From NCBI GenBank assembly GCA_903827085.1, contig CAIKHC010000297.1, positions 1 to 6,405 of the forward strand: a stretch of 6,405 nucleotides of DNA, read 5' to 3'. Position 1 is the first letter of the stretch; every line of letters begins with the position of its first letter. The DNA comes from an uncultured Candidatus Nemicrothrix sp. (GTDB lineage Bacteria; Actinomycetota; Acidimicrobiia; Acidimicrobiales; Acidimicrobilacustridaceae). Positions 1 through 6,405 of the stretch are shown here, in pieces. Under the pieces are notes generated by a model. It saw nothing but the letters and a program-made list of their open reading frames with translations, was not told the DNA's origin and ran no database searches. The position numbers were made by a program, and so were the translations under genes.

Positions 1-1162
1 CCGTGAGCGTGGGTGCATACGAGAACAGACCGCCAAAGCTCCTGATCTCGCCCGAGCGTGTCTTGCGTGCAACGGCCAGGACCACAGCAAATGCACCGAG
101 GTTCATGGCGGCGTAGATGAGCAAGTACACAACGATTGATCGGAGTGCTTCGCTGCCTGTGTCGAGAGTGGCCCCTGCAGCCGCAAGCGGAGCGAGGATG
201 TAACCGGCCTGGGCGATACCGGAGTACGCCAGCATTCGCACGACATTGGTCTGGCGAAGGGCAATGAGATTGCCAACTGTCATGGAGAGTGCGGCAAGCG
301 CCCACATGAGCGGTTCCCAAACATCATGACGGCCGTAGAAACCGATGAAGAGAACGTTGAGGATGGCGACGAAGCCAGCAGCCTTTGAAGCAACAGCAAG
401 GAACGACGTGACCGGGGTGGGAGCACCTTCGTAGGTATCGGGCGCCCACTGGTGGAACGGCACCGCAGACACCTTGAAGGCAAAGCCGATGAGCACGAAC
501 GCGATTCCCAACGTAATGATCGGCTGCGAAGATACATAGGAACCAAGATCCGCGCCGATATCAACGAGCAGCGTCGAACCGGTGATGCCGAAGATGAGCG
601 ACATGCCGTAAAGCAGAATCGCTGAAGCGAAAACACCCATGAGGTAGTACTTCAAGCCTGCTTCGTTGCTGTTCTGATCGCGCTTTCGCCATGCCGCCAA
701 CATGTAGGCCGGAATGGAAACAAGCTCGAGCGCAATGAAGATGCTGATGAGATCACGAGCAGACGCCATGACCATCATGCCGAGTACCGAAGAAAGCAAG
801 AGCGTGTAGTACTCACCTTCGTGGTAGTCGCCCTCTGCGATGTAGTTCGTCGAAAGCAGAATCACTACGTATCCGGCGACGACAAAGAGTGCTTGCAAAA
901 CCAGCGCGTAATTGTCGACAACAAAGCCACCGCCAAACATGACTCGATCAACACCGTCGTAGGCAAGGGTGGCGATCGGAATCAGTGCCAAAAGCAGACC
1001 GATTCCAGCAATCGACGATGACGCCCACCGTGAGCGCTCACCGGTGAACACGTCGACGAGAATCAACACCACGATGGTCGCGGCCACGATGATTTCGGGC
1101 GCGAGCGCGTGGTAGTCGAGGCTGGGAGCAGTCCAGGCGAAGGTCAGCAACTGGGCGAGCAA
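1..1162 (-). CDS. nuoN: NADH-quinone oxidoreductase subunit N, 3' end missing
   Basis: This gene encodes NuoN, an antiporter-like proton-pumping subunit of the complex I membrane arm. I read 387 codons from a TTG start at 1162-1160 without a stop to the window edge. Family members are usually about 480-500 residues, so roughly the last 100 are off-window. The TTG is chosen because the frame is closed upstream by TGA at 1186-1184, and a GGAGG ribosome site sits 8 bases before it. The next in-frame candidates lack such a site. Visible landmarks are the helix-5 glutamate E146 in ALELVSIP, K230 in GFAFKVSAVPFHQWAPDTYEG, and K260 in AVASKAAGF. These match the E. coli proton-channel residues E133, K217 and K247. 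The helix-12 lysine is beyond the window. Many hydrophobic helices are present. It lies 4 bases after nuoM and is probably the last gene of the nuo operon. Identification is firm; only the exact start is inferred. Confidence 0.96.
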   Translation of the reverse strand, partial: MLAQLLTFAWTAPSLDYHALAPEIIVAATIVVLILVDVFTGERSRWASSSIAGIGLLLALIPIATLAYDGVDRVMFGGGFVVDNYALVLQALFVVAGYVVILLSTNYIAEGDYHEGEYYTLLLSSVLGMMVMASARDLISIFIALELVSIPAYMLAAWRKRDQNSNEAGLKYYLMGVFASAILLYGMSLIFGITGSTLLVDIGADLGSYVSSQPIITLGIAFVLIGFAFKVSAVPFHQWAPDTYEGAPTPVTSFLAVASKAAGFVAILNVLFIGFYGRHDVWEPLMWALAALSMTVGNLIALRQTNVVRMLAYSGIAQAGYILAPLAAAGATLDTGSEALRSIVVYLLIYAAMNLGAFAVVLAVARKTRSGEIRSFGGLFSYAPTLT

Positions 1163-1166
1163 CGGA

Positions 1167-2726
1167 TCAGCCTCCGAGCCCGTTCACGATCGCGATCGTT
1201 TGAGAAACAGCGCCATCAGTGACCTTGAAGATGATGTTGGGAACAAAGCCGAGCACGACGATGAGAATGAGGATGGGCGTCCATGCCAACCATTCGCTAA
1301 ACGTGACGTCGTGCAGGTGCGGATCCTCTTCGAATTCCTTGGACGGAACACCGAAGCCCACACGCTGATACATCCAGAGCAAGTAGGCAGCCGACAAGAC
1401 CGTTCCTATTGCAGCGATCACCATGAGAACACGGAAGAATGCGACGTTGAGGCCAACACCTGGTTCGTATGCCGCCAGAATCGCTGGGAACTCGCCCCAG
1501 AATCCAGCAAGGCCGGGAAGACCCAGTGAGGCCATCACTGCGAAGCCAAGGATCCAGCCCATGTGCGGCATCGACTTGAGCATGCCGCCCAGTCGAGAGA
1601 TATCGAGGGTGTGGTAGCGGTCCTTGGTGGAACCAGCCACAAAGAAGAGCATGCCGGTGATGAGACCGTGGGCAACCATGCCGAAGATCGCAGCTTGGAA
1701 ACCGAAGGTTGTGAGTGTGGCGATGCCAAGCATGACAAATCCCATATGCGACACCGACGAGAACGCGATGAGTCGCTTCATGTCCGTCTGCGCCAAACAG
1801 CACAACGCGCCGTAGATGATGCCGATGACGGCAAGCAATCCGATGAACGGCGCCCACTTCTCGGCTGCACCCGGAAGGATCGGGATGGCGATGCGGATGA
1901 AGCCGTAGGTACCGAGCTTCAGGAGCACCGCAGCAAGGATGACTGAACCGACGGTCGGTGCCTGTGTGTGAGCATCGGGCAACCAGGTGTGGAACGGGAA
2001 CATCGGCACCTTGATACCGAAGCCGATGAACATGCCGCCGAAGATCCAGAGGGCCGCACCAGTGGAAATACCTCTAGCGAGTTCCGGAAGAAGACGCACA
2101 TCAAATGAATGCATCATCTGGCCGTCGATCGAGACCTTGTCGGAGAGGAAATACAACGCAAGGAAGGCAACGATCATGAGTGCCGAACCAAAAAGCGTGT
2201 AGAGGAAGAACTTGAGCGATGCGTACTGACGCTTTTCGCCGCCCCATACGCCGATCATGAAATACATCGGCAGAAGCACAACCTCGAAGAAGACGAAGAA
2301 CAGGATGAGATCCTGGGCAACGAACGAACCGAGCATGCCGGTTTCGAGGATGAGGATAAGGATGAGGAACGCCTTGGGGTTCTTCGGTTCCGGAAAACGG
2401 TTCCAGGAATAGATGATGCAAAGCGGCACAATCAACAGCGTGAGAGCGATCATCGGCAGAGAAATGCCATCGATACCCACGATGTAGCGACTGTTGATGA
2501 TCGGGATCCATGCCATATCGACCACGAACTGCAAGCGACCGCTCGCGTCGTAGTCAAAGTTGGTCATGAGCAAGATGCCGATGAACCCAACCACGAGGCT
2601 GGCCGCAAGCGCGACCACCTTGTGGAACTGCTCATTGGCTTTAGGCACGACCAACATGGCGAGTGCTCCCACAAGGGGGAGAAACACCATAAGGCTGATA
2701 CCCCAACTGTTCAGGAAATCTTTCAT
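1167..2726 (-). CDS. nuoM: NADH-quinone oxidoreductase subunit M
   Basis: NuoM is the middle antiporter-like, proton-pumping subunit of the complex I membrane arm. The protein is 519 residues, close to the usual length of about 500. It is hydrophobic throughout, consistent with about 14 membrane helices. The channel residues are all present: E148 in FFVFFEVVLLPMY (E. coli E144), K239 in GFGIKVPMFPFHTWLPDAH (K234), K270 in AVLLKLGTYGF (K265), and E412 in AGFWGEFPAIL (E407). The family signature HTWLPDAHTQAPTVGS lies at about 246-261, and the conserved QTDMKRLIAFSSVSHMGF block at about 313-330. Start is ATG at 2726, with AGGA 7 bases upstream. The gene follows nuoL after 17 bases and ends with TGA 4 bases before nuoN. 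I see nothing unusual, and the protein should be functional. Confidence 0.98.
   Translation of the reverse strand: MKDFLNSWGISLMVFLPLVGALAMLVVPKANEQFHKVVALAASLVVGFIGILLMTNFDYDASGRLQFVVDMAWIPIINSRYIVGIDGISLPMIALTLLIVPLCIIYSWNRFPEPKNPKAFLILILILETGMLGSFVAQDLILFFVFFEVVLLPMYFMIGVWGGEKRQYASLKFFLYTLFGSALMIVAFLALYFLSDKVSIDGQMMHSFDVRLLPELARGISTGAALWIFGGMFIGFGIKVPMFPFHTWLPDAHTQAPTVGSVILAAVLLKLGTYGFIRIAIPILPGAAEKWAPFIGLLAVIGIIYGALCCLAQTDMKRLIAFSSVSHMGFVMLGIATLTTFGFQAAIFGMVAHGLITGMLFFVAGSTKDRYHTLDISRLGGMLKSMPHMGWILGFAVMASLGLPGLAGFWGEFPAILAAYEPGVGLNVAFFRVLMVIAAIGTVLSAAYLLWMYQRVGFGVPSKEFEEDPHLHDVTFSEWLAWTPILILIVVLGFVPNIIFKVTDGAVSQTIAIVNGLGG
1171..1175 (-). promoter_or_regulatory. Ribosome binding site of nuoN supporting a TTG start
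   Basis: The minus strand reads GGAGG here, 8 bases before TTG at 1162-1160. The motif lies inside the last codons of nuoM. It is the strongest Shine-Dalgarno match near the beginning of the nuoN frame, and it decides the start codon because no ATG is close by in frame. Confidence 0.75.
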
Positions 2727-2733
2727 CGAATTG

Positions 2734-2737
2734 TCCT
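2734..2737 (-). promoter_or_regulatory. Ribosome binding site of nuoM
   Basis: The minus strand reads AGGA, 7 bases before the nuoM ATG, inside the 17-base gap between nuoL and nuoM. A second purine run, AGGAG, overlaps the nuoL TAG stop at 2745-2741. At 14 bases from the ATG it is too far away to be the better choice. Confidence 0.6.
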
Positions 2738-2743
2738 GGGCTC

Positions 2744-4966
2744 CTAGACGACGAACACGAGTACACCGGCGAGGACTACCGCGCCGGCAAAGAGAATCGA
2801 GGCGTACTGCTGGACCTTGCCGGTCTGGATCTTCCGAAGCAACTGACCTGCTCCTTCAGAACCCCGACCAGATCCGTTGACTGCTCCATCGATGATGATC
2901 TGGTCAGCAACGACATAAACGACACCCGCGATTTTGCGGGCGCCAGTGCCAATGCCGTTCACGACACCATCAATGATGTTTTGGTTACACCAGTTCGCAG
3001 CACGGGCAAGCGGGCCCGTTGTGCCTCCGGCGATAACACCTGTGTAGAGATTGTCGAGGTAGTACTTGTTCTCGAGGAACGTGTACCCAGCGTGGGCGAT
3101 CTTGCTGCGCGACGTAAGGCCATGCGGGCCGCGGTTCTTCTCGAAGTACTGATAGGCGACGAACAAACCACCGGCAGCAAGAATCGTTGACGCAATCGCC
3201 AACCACGGGGTGAATGGAGCATGCTGAATCGGCGGGAAGGCAAACGTGGGTTCAACAAAATGTTCGAACCTCGTGGTGAAGCTTCCAGGCAGTTTGAAAC
3301 CGAAGAACGACTTCGGAAAGTTCGTGAAGCCCAACACCACTGCACATCCAGCAAGAATGATGAGCGGAACGGTGATGACCTTCGGTGACTCGTGAGGATG
3401 GGCGTGACCGCGGTACTTGCCCCAGAAGGTCATCCAGTAGGCGCGACCCATGTATGCGGCAGTAAGGAACGCGGTGATCAGACCGAAGATCAACATGATC
3501 GTGTACGCGTTCTCTTGGCCGCTCGCAGAGCCAGCGAGAATTTCATCCTTCGACCAGAAGCCCGCCAGCGGGAAGATGCCGGCGAGCGCGAGGGTCGCAA
3601 CCAGGAAGGTGGCATGCGTGACTGGCATCTTCTTGCGGAGACCGCCCATTTCACGCATATCGAAGGTGTGGTGACACGCGTGGCTCACCGAACCGGCGCC
3701 AAGGAACAAACACGCTTTGAAGAACGCGTGAGTGAAGAGATGGAATACGCCAGCAGTCCATGCGCCAACACCCAAAGCCATGACCATGTACCCGAGCTGC
3801 GAAATCGTTGAGTACGCCAACACCTTCTTGAGATCGGTCTGAACGAATGCGAGCAGACCGCCAATGATGGTGGTGAAGCCACCGATGAAGGCGACGTAAT
3901 GGAACGTGCTACTTCCGATTGCGAGACCAGCGAAGAACACCCCATAAAGGCGAGCGACTAGATACACACCCGCAACAACCATGGTTGCCGCGTGAATGAG
4001 CGCTGATACCGGAGTTGGTCCGGCCATGGCATCGGGCAACCACGTATGCAACGGAAACTGGCCCGACTTCGATGTGACGCCGCCAAAGAGACACAACGCA
4101 CCGACAAGAAGCAGCGTGGTGTTCGCGTTTCCGGACAAGGCATATTCATTGAGGTGAAGAACGTTGAAGCTGCTGCCCCCAGCCGCAAAGAACGTAATGA
4201 TCACACCGAGAATGAGGCCGATATCGCCTACACGGTTTGTGAGGAACGCCTTGAGCGCTGCATCGGTGTTCTTCTTCTCTTCCCACCAATGACCGATGAG
4301 TCCAAACGAACAGACCCCCACTAGCTCCCAGCCCATCAGCATCTGCAGCGTGTTTGAACTCAGGACGTAGAAGAGCATTGATGCCGTGAACAGAGAAAGA
4401 AACGCGTAGTAGTGCGTAAAGCGCACATCGCCGTGCAGGTACTCGGTTGAGTAGATGTGCACGAGCAAAGAAATGATGCAGACAGTGATGAGCATCATGG
4501 CGGCGAGGCCGTCAACAAGCGTGCCCATCTCGAACTGCAGGCCACCGATCTGGAACCAGGTGACCGTACGCACAACCGGCGGAACACTTTCGTGCTCGCC
4601 GCCGTGGGCCTCCGCCTCAGAGGCGTGACTCTCGCCCGATGCATCATGCGAATCAGTCGAAACAGTTGCGCCAGAATCCTTTGTGGCGGCGTTGACCTCT
4701 TCGCCGATGGTTTTGCCCGTCTGAGGGGTGAGGCCATTCGCTTGGACGATGTCGGCAGCAAGGGCAGCGCCGGTTGGCGGGTTATTGACGCGATTGATCC
4801 AGTTGCCGGCAACGACGACGGAAAGAATGAGACAGATTGACACTGCGGCGATACCGATGCCCGCAGTCACTCGGGTGCCCCAGCGCTTGCCAAAGAAAAG
4901 GATGATCAGGAACGACGCCGCCATGAGGGCGGGGATGATCCAGACCTTGTCGATCATGTTGAACAC
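2744..4966 (-). CDS. nuoL: NADH-quinone oxidoreductase subunit L (long form)
   Basis: NuoL is the distal antiporter-like, proton-pumping subunit of complex I; its C-terminal lateral helix braces NuoM and NuoN. Channel residues are intact: E214 in MGWELVGVCS, D248 in NRVGDIG, K300 in GVTSKSGQFPLHTWLPDAM, H325 in SALIHAATMV, K417 in HAFFKACLF, and K473 in AGFWSKDEIL. The first, K300 and K473 correspond to E. coli E144, K229 and K399. At 740 residues it is well above the 613 of E. coli. Part of the excess is a hydrophilic insertion at about 58-132, after the second helix. Another part is a duplicated IIDG(V/A)VNG unit at 664-698. The usual ending LRKIQTGKVQQYA (710-722) and a final helix follow. 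Start is GTG at 4966, supported by AAGGG 9 bases upstream; the ATG at codon 4 lacks a well-spaced site. It lies 5 bases after nuoK and ends in TAG. Confidence 0.98.
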   Translation of the reverse strand: MFNMIDKVWIIPALMAASFLIILFFGKRWGTRVTAGIGIAAVSICLILSVVVAGNWINRVNNPPTGAALAADIVQANGLTPQTGKTIGEEVNAATKDSGATVSTDSHDASGESHASEAEAHGGEHESVPPVVRTVTWFQIGGLQFEMGTLVDGLAAMMLITVCIISLLVHIYSTEYLHGDVRFTHYYAFLSLFTASMLFYVLSSNTLQMLMGWELVGVCSFGLIGHWWEEKKNTDAALKAFLTNRVGDIGLILGVIITFFAAGGSSFNVLHLNEYALSGNANTTLLLVGALCLFGGVTSKSGQFPLHTWLPDAMAGPTPVSALIHAATMVVAGVYLVARLYGVFFAGLAIGSSTFHYVAFIGGFTTIIGGLLAFVQTDLKKVLAYSTISQLGYMVMALGVGAWTAGVFHLFTHAFFKACLFLGAGSVSHACHHTFDMREMGGLRKKMPVTHATFLVATLALAGIFPLAGFWSKDEILAGSASGQENAYTIMLIFGLITAFLTAAYMGRAYWMTFWGKYRGHAHPHESPKVITVPLIILAGCAVVLGFTNFPKSFFGFKLPGSFTTRFEHFVEPTFAFPPIQHAPFTPWLAIASTILAAGGLFVAYQYFEKNRGPHGLTSRSKIAHAGYTFLENKYYLDNLYTGVIAGGTTGPLARAANWCNQNIIDGVVNGIGTGARKIAGVVYVVADQIIIDGAVNGSGRGSEGAGQLLRKIQTGKVQQYASILFAGAVVLAGVLVFVV
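2873..2977 (-). repeat. Internal duplication in the NuoL C-terminal region
   Basis: Two copies of the unit IIDG(V/A)VNG occur 27 residues apart, at residues 664-671 (2977-2954) and 691-698 (2896-2873). Each is followed by a Gly-rich stretch, GTGARKIAG and GRGSEGAG. The copies differ at several wobble positions as well as in sequence, so the duplication is old rather than recent. In the NuoL proteins I remember, one such unit usually precedes the LRR(L/M)QTG motif. The extra copy lengthens the segment leading to the final helix. Confidence 0.7.
4570..4795 (-). other. Hydrophilic His/Glu/Ser-rich insertion in NuoL
   Basis: Residues about 58-132 of NuoL, between the second membrane helix and the conserved GGLQFEMGTLVDGL segment, are hydrophilic and low in complexity. 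The second half carries four histidines (107, 114, 121, 125) among Ser, Glu, Asp, Ala and Gly, for example in SHDASGESHASEAEAHGGEH. By standard NuoL topology this loop would face the outside of the membrane. The E. coli protein has only a short connection here. Reading frame and flanks are intact, so this looks like a genuine lineage-specific loop and not a frameshift. Its role is unknown. Confidence 0.7.
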
Positions 4967-4971
4967 GACGA

Positions 4972-5286
4972 TCAGCCCTTCAGCATGTCGACATCATCGA
5001 TGTTGATGCTTTGTCGGTTCCGATAGATGAGTAAGACAAGTGCGAGGCCAACGCCAACCTCGGCAGCCGCAACGGCGATGACGAAGAGGGCGAACACCTG
5101 ACCAGTGACGTTGGCCATGTCGTTGACGTGCCAGTAGGCACCGAAAGCGACAAGGTTGATATTCACGGCATTGAGAATGAGTTCGATCGACATGAGAACG
5201 AGCACGCCGTTCTTGCGAGCGAGCACTCCGTAGACGCCGATGCAGAAAAGAATGGCGGCGAGGAGGAGGAACTGGTTGAGAAACAT
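4972..5286 (-). CDS. nuoK: NADH-quinone oxidoreductase subunit K
   Basis: NuoK (104 residues, close to the usual 100) is a small three-helix membrane subunit of complex I, homologous to mitochondrial ND4L. It links the quinone-proximal part of the membrane arm to the antiporter-like subunits. The two membrane glutamates of the family are present: E35 in [12 protein letters not shown] (E. coli E36) and E76 in [13 protein letters not shown] (E. coli E72). The helices fall at about 4-22, 28-50 and 61-87, followed by a short polar tail ending in DDVDMLKG. The start ATG shares its A with the TGA of nuoJ (TGATG), and GAGG lies 8 bases upstream, so translation is probably coupled to nuoJ. nuoL follows after 5 bases. 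Confidence 0.98.
   Translation of the reverse strand: MFLNQFLLLAAILFCIGVYGVLARKNGVLVLMSIELILNAVNINLVAFGAYWHVNDMANVTGQVFALFVIAVAAAEVGVGLALVLLIYRNRQSINIDDVDMLKG
4976..4980 (-). promoter_or_regulatory. Ribosome binding site of nuoL supporting a GTG start
   Basis: The minus strand reads AAGGG, 9 bases before GTG at 4966-4964. It lies within the last codons of nuoK. The alternative ATG at codon 4 (4957-4955) would be 18 bases away, so GTG is preferred. Confidence 0.6.
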
Positions 5287-5795
5287 CAGTCACGCCTCGC
5301 AATCACAATGGCGCCGATGAGCGCAGCGAGCAGAAGCACTGACAGCACCTCGAAGGGAAGGAGGTACGTGGAGAAAATGGAATCGCTCACCTCGGCGGTG
5401 CGCTGCACCGTGAGGTCACCGAACTCAGTGTCCTTGAAACCGTCGATGAGCGAGTAACTCATGAGGGCCAGTAGCGCCAACCCGATACCTGCACCGATGA
5501 ACTTCGCAGACTTCTTGTTATCGAGATCGTCGTCGCTGCCGGTCTTTGCTCGGGTGAGCATGATGCCGAACAAGAACAGAACGATGATTGCGCCGAGGTA
5601 AACGAGTACCTGGGTGATGGCAACAAACTCTGCGGCGAGAAGGATGTACTGGGCCGCAGCGCCAGAAAGCACCAGCACCAGCCACAACGCTGCATGCATG
5701 ACGTTCTTTGTTGTCACAACACGGATCGCACCGAACACCATCATCACAGCGATGATGTAGAACGCGATGTTTTGAGCAACAAGAAGGGCGAGCAT
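5286..5795 (-). CDS. nuoJ: NADH-quinone oxidoreductase subunit J
   Basis: NuoJ (169 residues, within the usual 160-200) is the complex I membrane subunit homologous to mitochondrial ND6. It has five predicted helices, at about 5-25, 32-48, 54-80, 98-116 and 146-166. The conserved [11 protein letters not shown] lies at 31-41, and [19 protein letters not shown] at 56-74 contains the YLGA stretch of the third helix, where the family has its pi-bulge. In known structures this helix takes part in conformational coupling between quinone reduction and proton transport. A polar loop at 117-145 precedes the last helix, and the protein ends in [10 protein letters not shown]. Both ends overlap neighbours by one base in TGATG junctions. 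The start is supported by AAGG 10 bases upstream, within the end of nuoI. Confidence 0.97.
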   Translation of the reverse strand: MLALLVAQNIAFYIIAVMMVFGAIRVVTTKNVMHAALWLVLVLSGAAAQYILLAAEFVAITQVLVYLGAIIVLFLFGIMLTRAKTGSDDDLDNKKSAKFIGAGIGLALLALMSYSLIDGFKDTEFGDLTVQRTAEVSDSIFSTYLLPFEVLSVLLLAALIGAIVIARRD

Positions 5796-6304
5796 CAGCG
5801 CGGCACCTTTTTAACTTTGGCGTCGGCGCCAGCCTCGTAGGGCTCATAATCAGGAACGGTCTGCATCCACTGATCGAGACGGCTCTTGTCGTGAAGGAGA
5901 TCAGCGATACGGACCTCGGAGTACTCGTGCTCAGGACTCCAGAAGAGCGCATCGAACGGGCAGACCTCGACGCAGATACCGCAGTACATGCACAGCGAGA
6001 AATCGATATCGAAGCGATCGAGTTCGTTCTTTTGGCGCGGCTTGCCACCTTCGCGCCGAGGCGGAGCGAGGTACTTATGCGCCTCGATGAAGATGCACCA
6101 ATCGGGGCATTCGCGAGCACACAGCATGCACGACGTGCAGTTCTCTTCGTGCAGCGCGATAACGCCACGGGCACGCGGAGAAACTTCCTCGCGCTCGTGC
6201 GGATAGCGAGTGGTCTGCGGACCGTCTTTGAGGGTCTTGACCATCTCACCGAACGTGACGCCAAGACCCTTAATGAGTCCTGGAACCTTGGGCTTGGGGG
6301 GCAT
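5795..6304 (-). CDS. nuoI: NADH-quinone oxidoreductase subunit I, 2x[4Fe-4S] ferredoxin-like
   Basis: NuoI (169 residues) is a peripheral complex I subunit, homologous to mitochondrial TYKY. It carries clusters N6a and N6b, which pass electrons from the hydrophilic arm towards NuoB and quinone. Two CxxCxxCxxxCP motifs are complete: C56, C59, C62, C66 in [12 protein letters not shown], and C105, C108, C111, C115 in [12 protein letters not shown]. An additional cysteine, C70, follows in [11 protein letters not shown]. The N-terminus (about 7-30, [17 protein letters not shown]) resembles the amphipathic helix that packs on NuoH. A basic linker (81-92) separates the motifs, and the C-terminal tail is charged. 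The PDWC and [10 protein letters not shown] wording resembles what I recall of actinobacterial NuoI, including the second copy in Streptomyces. The start ATG overlaps the nuoH stop, and AAGG lies 10 bases upstream. Confidence 0.98.
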   Translation of the reverse strand: MPPKPKVPGLIKGLGVTFGEMVKTLKDGPQTTRYPHEREEVSPRARGVIALHEENCTSCMLCARECPDWCIFIEAHKYLAPPRREGGKPRQKNELDRFDIDFSLCMYCGICVEVCPFDALFWSPEHEYSEVRIADLLHDKSRLDQWMQTVPDYEPYEAGADAKVKKVPR

Positions 6305-6405
6305 CAGAGCACCACCTTCAGCGCTGCCGTGACGACAATGTTCACGAGAGCCAACGGGATGAGGACCTTCCAGGCAAGGCTCTGGAGCTGATCTTCTCGG
6401 AATCG
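6304..6405 (-). CDS. nuoH: NADH-quinone oxidoreductase subunit H, C-terminal fragment
   Basis: Only the last 33 residues and the TGA stop (6306-6304) lie in the window. The fragment begins [17 protein letters not shown] and continues as a hydrophobic last membrane helix ending in ALKVVL. The (R/Y)xDQLxxLxWKxLxP pattern is typical of the NuoH (ND1) C-terminus. NuoH forms the membrane part of the quinone-binding site and anchors the hydrophilic arm. Its position directly before nuoI, with a TGATG overlap, is the normal gene order. The rest of the gene lies beyond the right edge. Confidence comes from motif and context together, since the fragment is short. Confidence 0.93.
   Translation of the reverse strand, partial: RFREDQLQSLAWKVLIPLALVNIVVTAALKVVL

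Noticed and set aside
280..636. A 118-codon minus-strand open frame inside nuoN
   Set aside because: The NuoN frame is continuous through this stretch and carries the conserved residues; this Arg/Ser-rich frame is a shadow.
2727..2743. The 17-base nuoL-nuoM gap as a possible terminator or promoter
   Set aside because: It is too short, and has no inverted repeat or T-run. It holds only the nuoM ribosome site.
2109..2747. A 212-codon open frame on the plus strand, antisense to nuoM
   Set aside because: It lies entirely opposite the well-supported nuoM gene. Its translation is rich in His, Asp, Glu and Arg, with no recognisable domain. This is the usual mirror of hydrophobic-protein codons.
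4570..4795. Possible frameshift in nuoL producing the low-complexity segment
   Set aside because: Both flanks are conserved NuoL in the same frame, with no internal stop. The composition fits a hydrophilic loop, so an insertion is the simpler reading.
5518..6264. A 248-codon open frame on the minus strand spanning the nuoI/nuoJ junction
   Set aside because: It is out of frame with both conserved genes. Its Ser/Arg/Cys-rich translation has no family resemblance, so it is a frame shadow.

Overview
This window is an almost gap-free stretch of one operon: the membrane-arm genes of respiratory complex I (NADH-quinone oxidoreductase, NDH-1). All genes lie on the minus strand, so transcription runs right to left. 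The order is nuoH (only its 3' end), nuoI, nuoJ, nuoK, nuoL, nuoM and nuoN (its 3' end is cut off by the window). This is the standard bacterial nuoH-to-nuoN order. Every family-defining residue I could check is present: the two 4Fe-4S motifs of NuoI, the membrane glutamates of NuoK, and the glutamate/lysine proton-channel residues of NuoL, NuoM and NuoN. I see no frameshift or internal stop.

The base composition is moderately GC-rich (about 55-60% by eye). NuoI reads [15 protein letters not shown], with a [21 protein letters not shown] block. Together these suggest an actinobacterial-type complex I, perhaps an acidimicrobial or related lineage. This placement rests on remembered family resemblance only and should be treated as tentative.

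Layout from the 5' end of the operon (right) to the 3' end (left): nuoH end 6405-6304; nuoI 6304-5795; nuoJ 5795-5286; nuoK 5286-4972; nuoL 4966-2744; nuoM 2726-1167; nuoN 1162-1. The H/I, I/J and J/K junctions are all the same TGATG stop/start overlap. K/L and M/N are separated by 5 and 4 bases, and L/M by 17. Only about 26 bases are non-coding. There is no internal promoter, terminator, RNA gene, mobile element or CRISPR array that I can support. No stretch of more than 300 bases lacks a gene.

Together the products build the membrane domain. NuoI carries electrons through two Fe-S clusters towards quinone, which binds at the NuoH/NuoB/NuoD interface. NuoH, J and K link that site to the antiporter-like subunits N, M and L, which move protons across the membrane.

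I did not find an undescribed system. The points most worth a second look are in NuoL, which is long (740 residues). It has a His/Glu/Ser-rich hydrophilic insertion after its second membrane helix and a duplicated IIDG(V/A)VNG unit in its C-terminal region. Others are the repeated TGATG coupling, two non-ATG starts, and the NuoI subtype.
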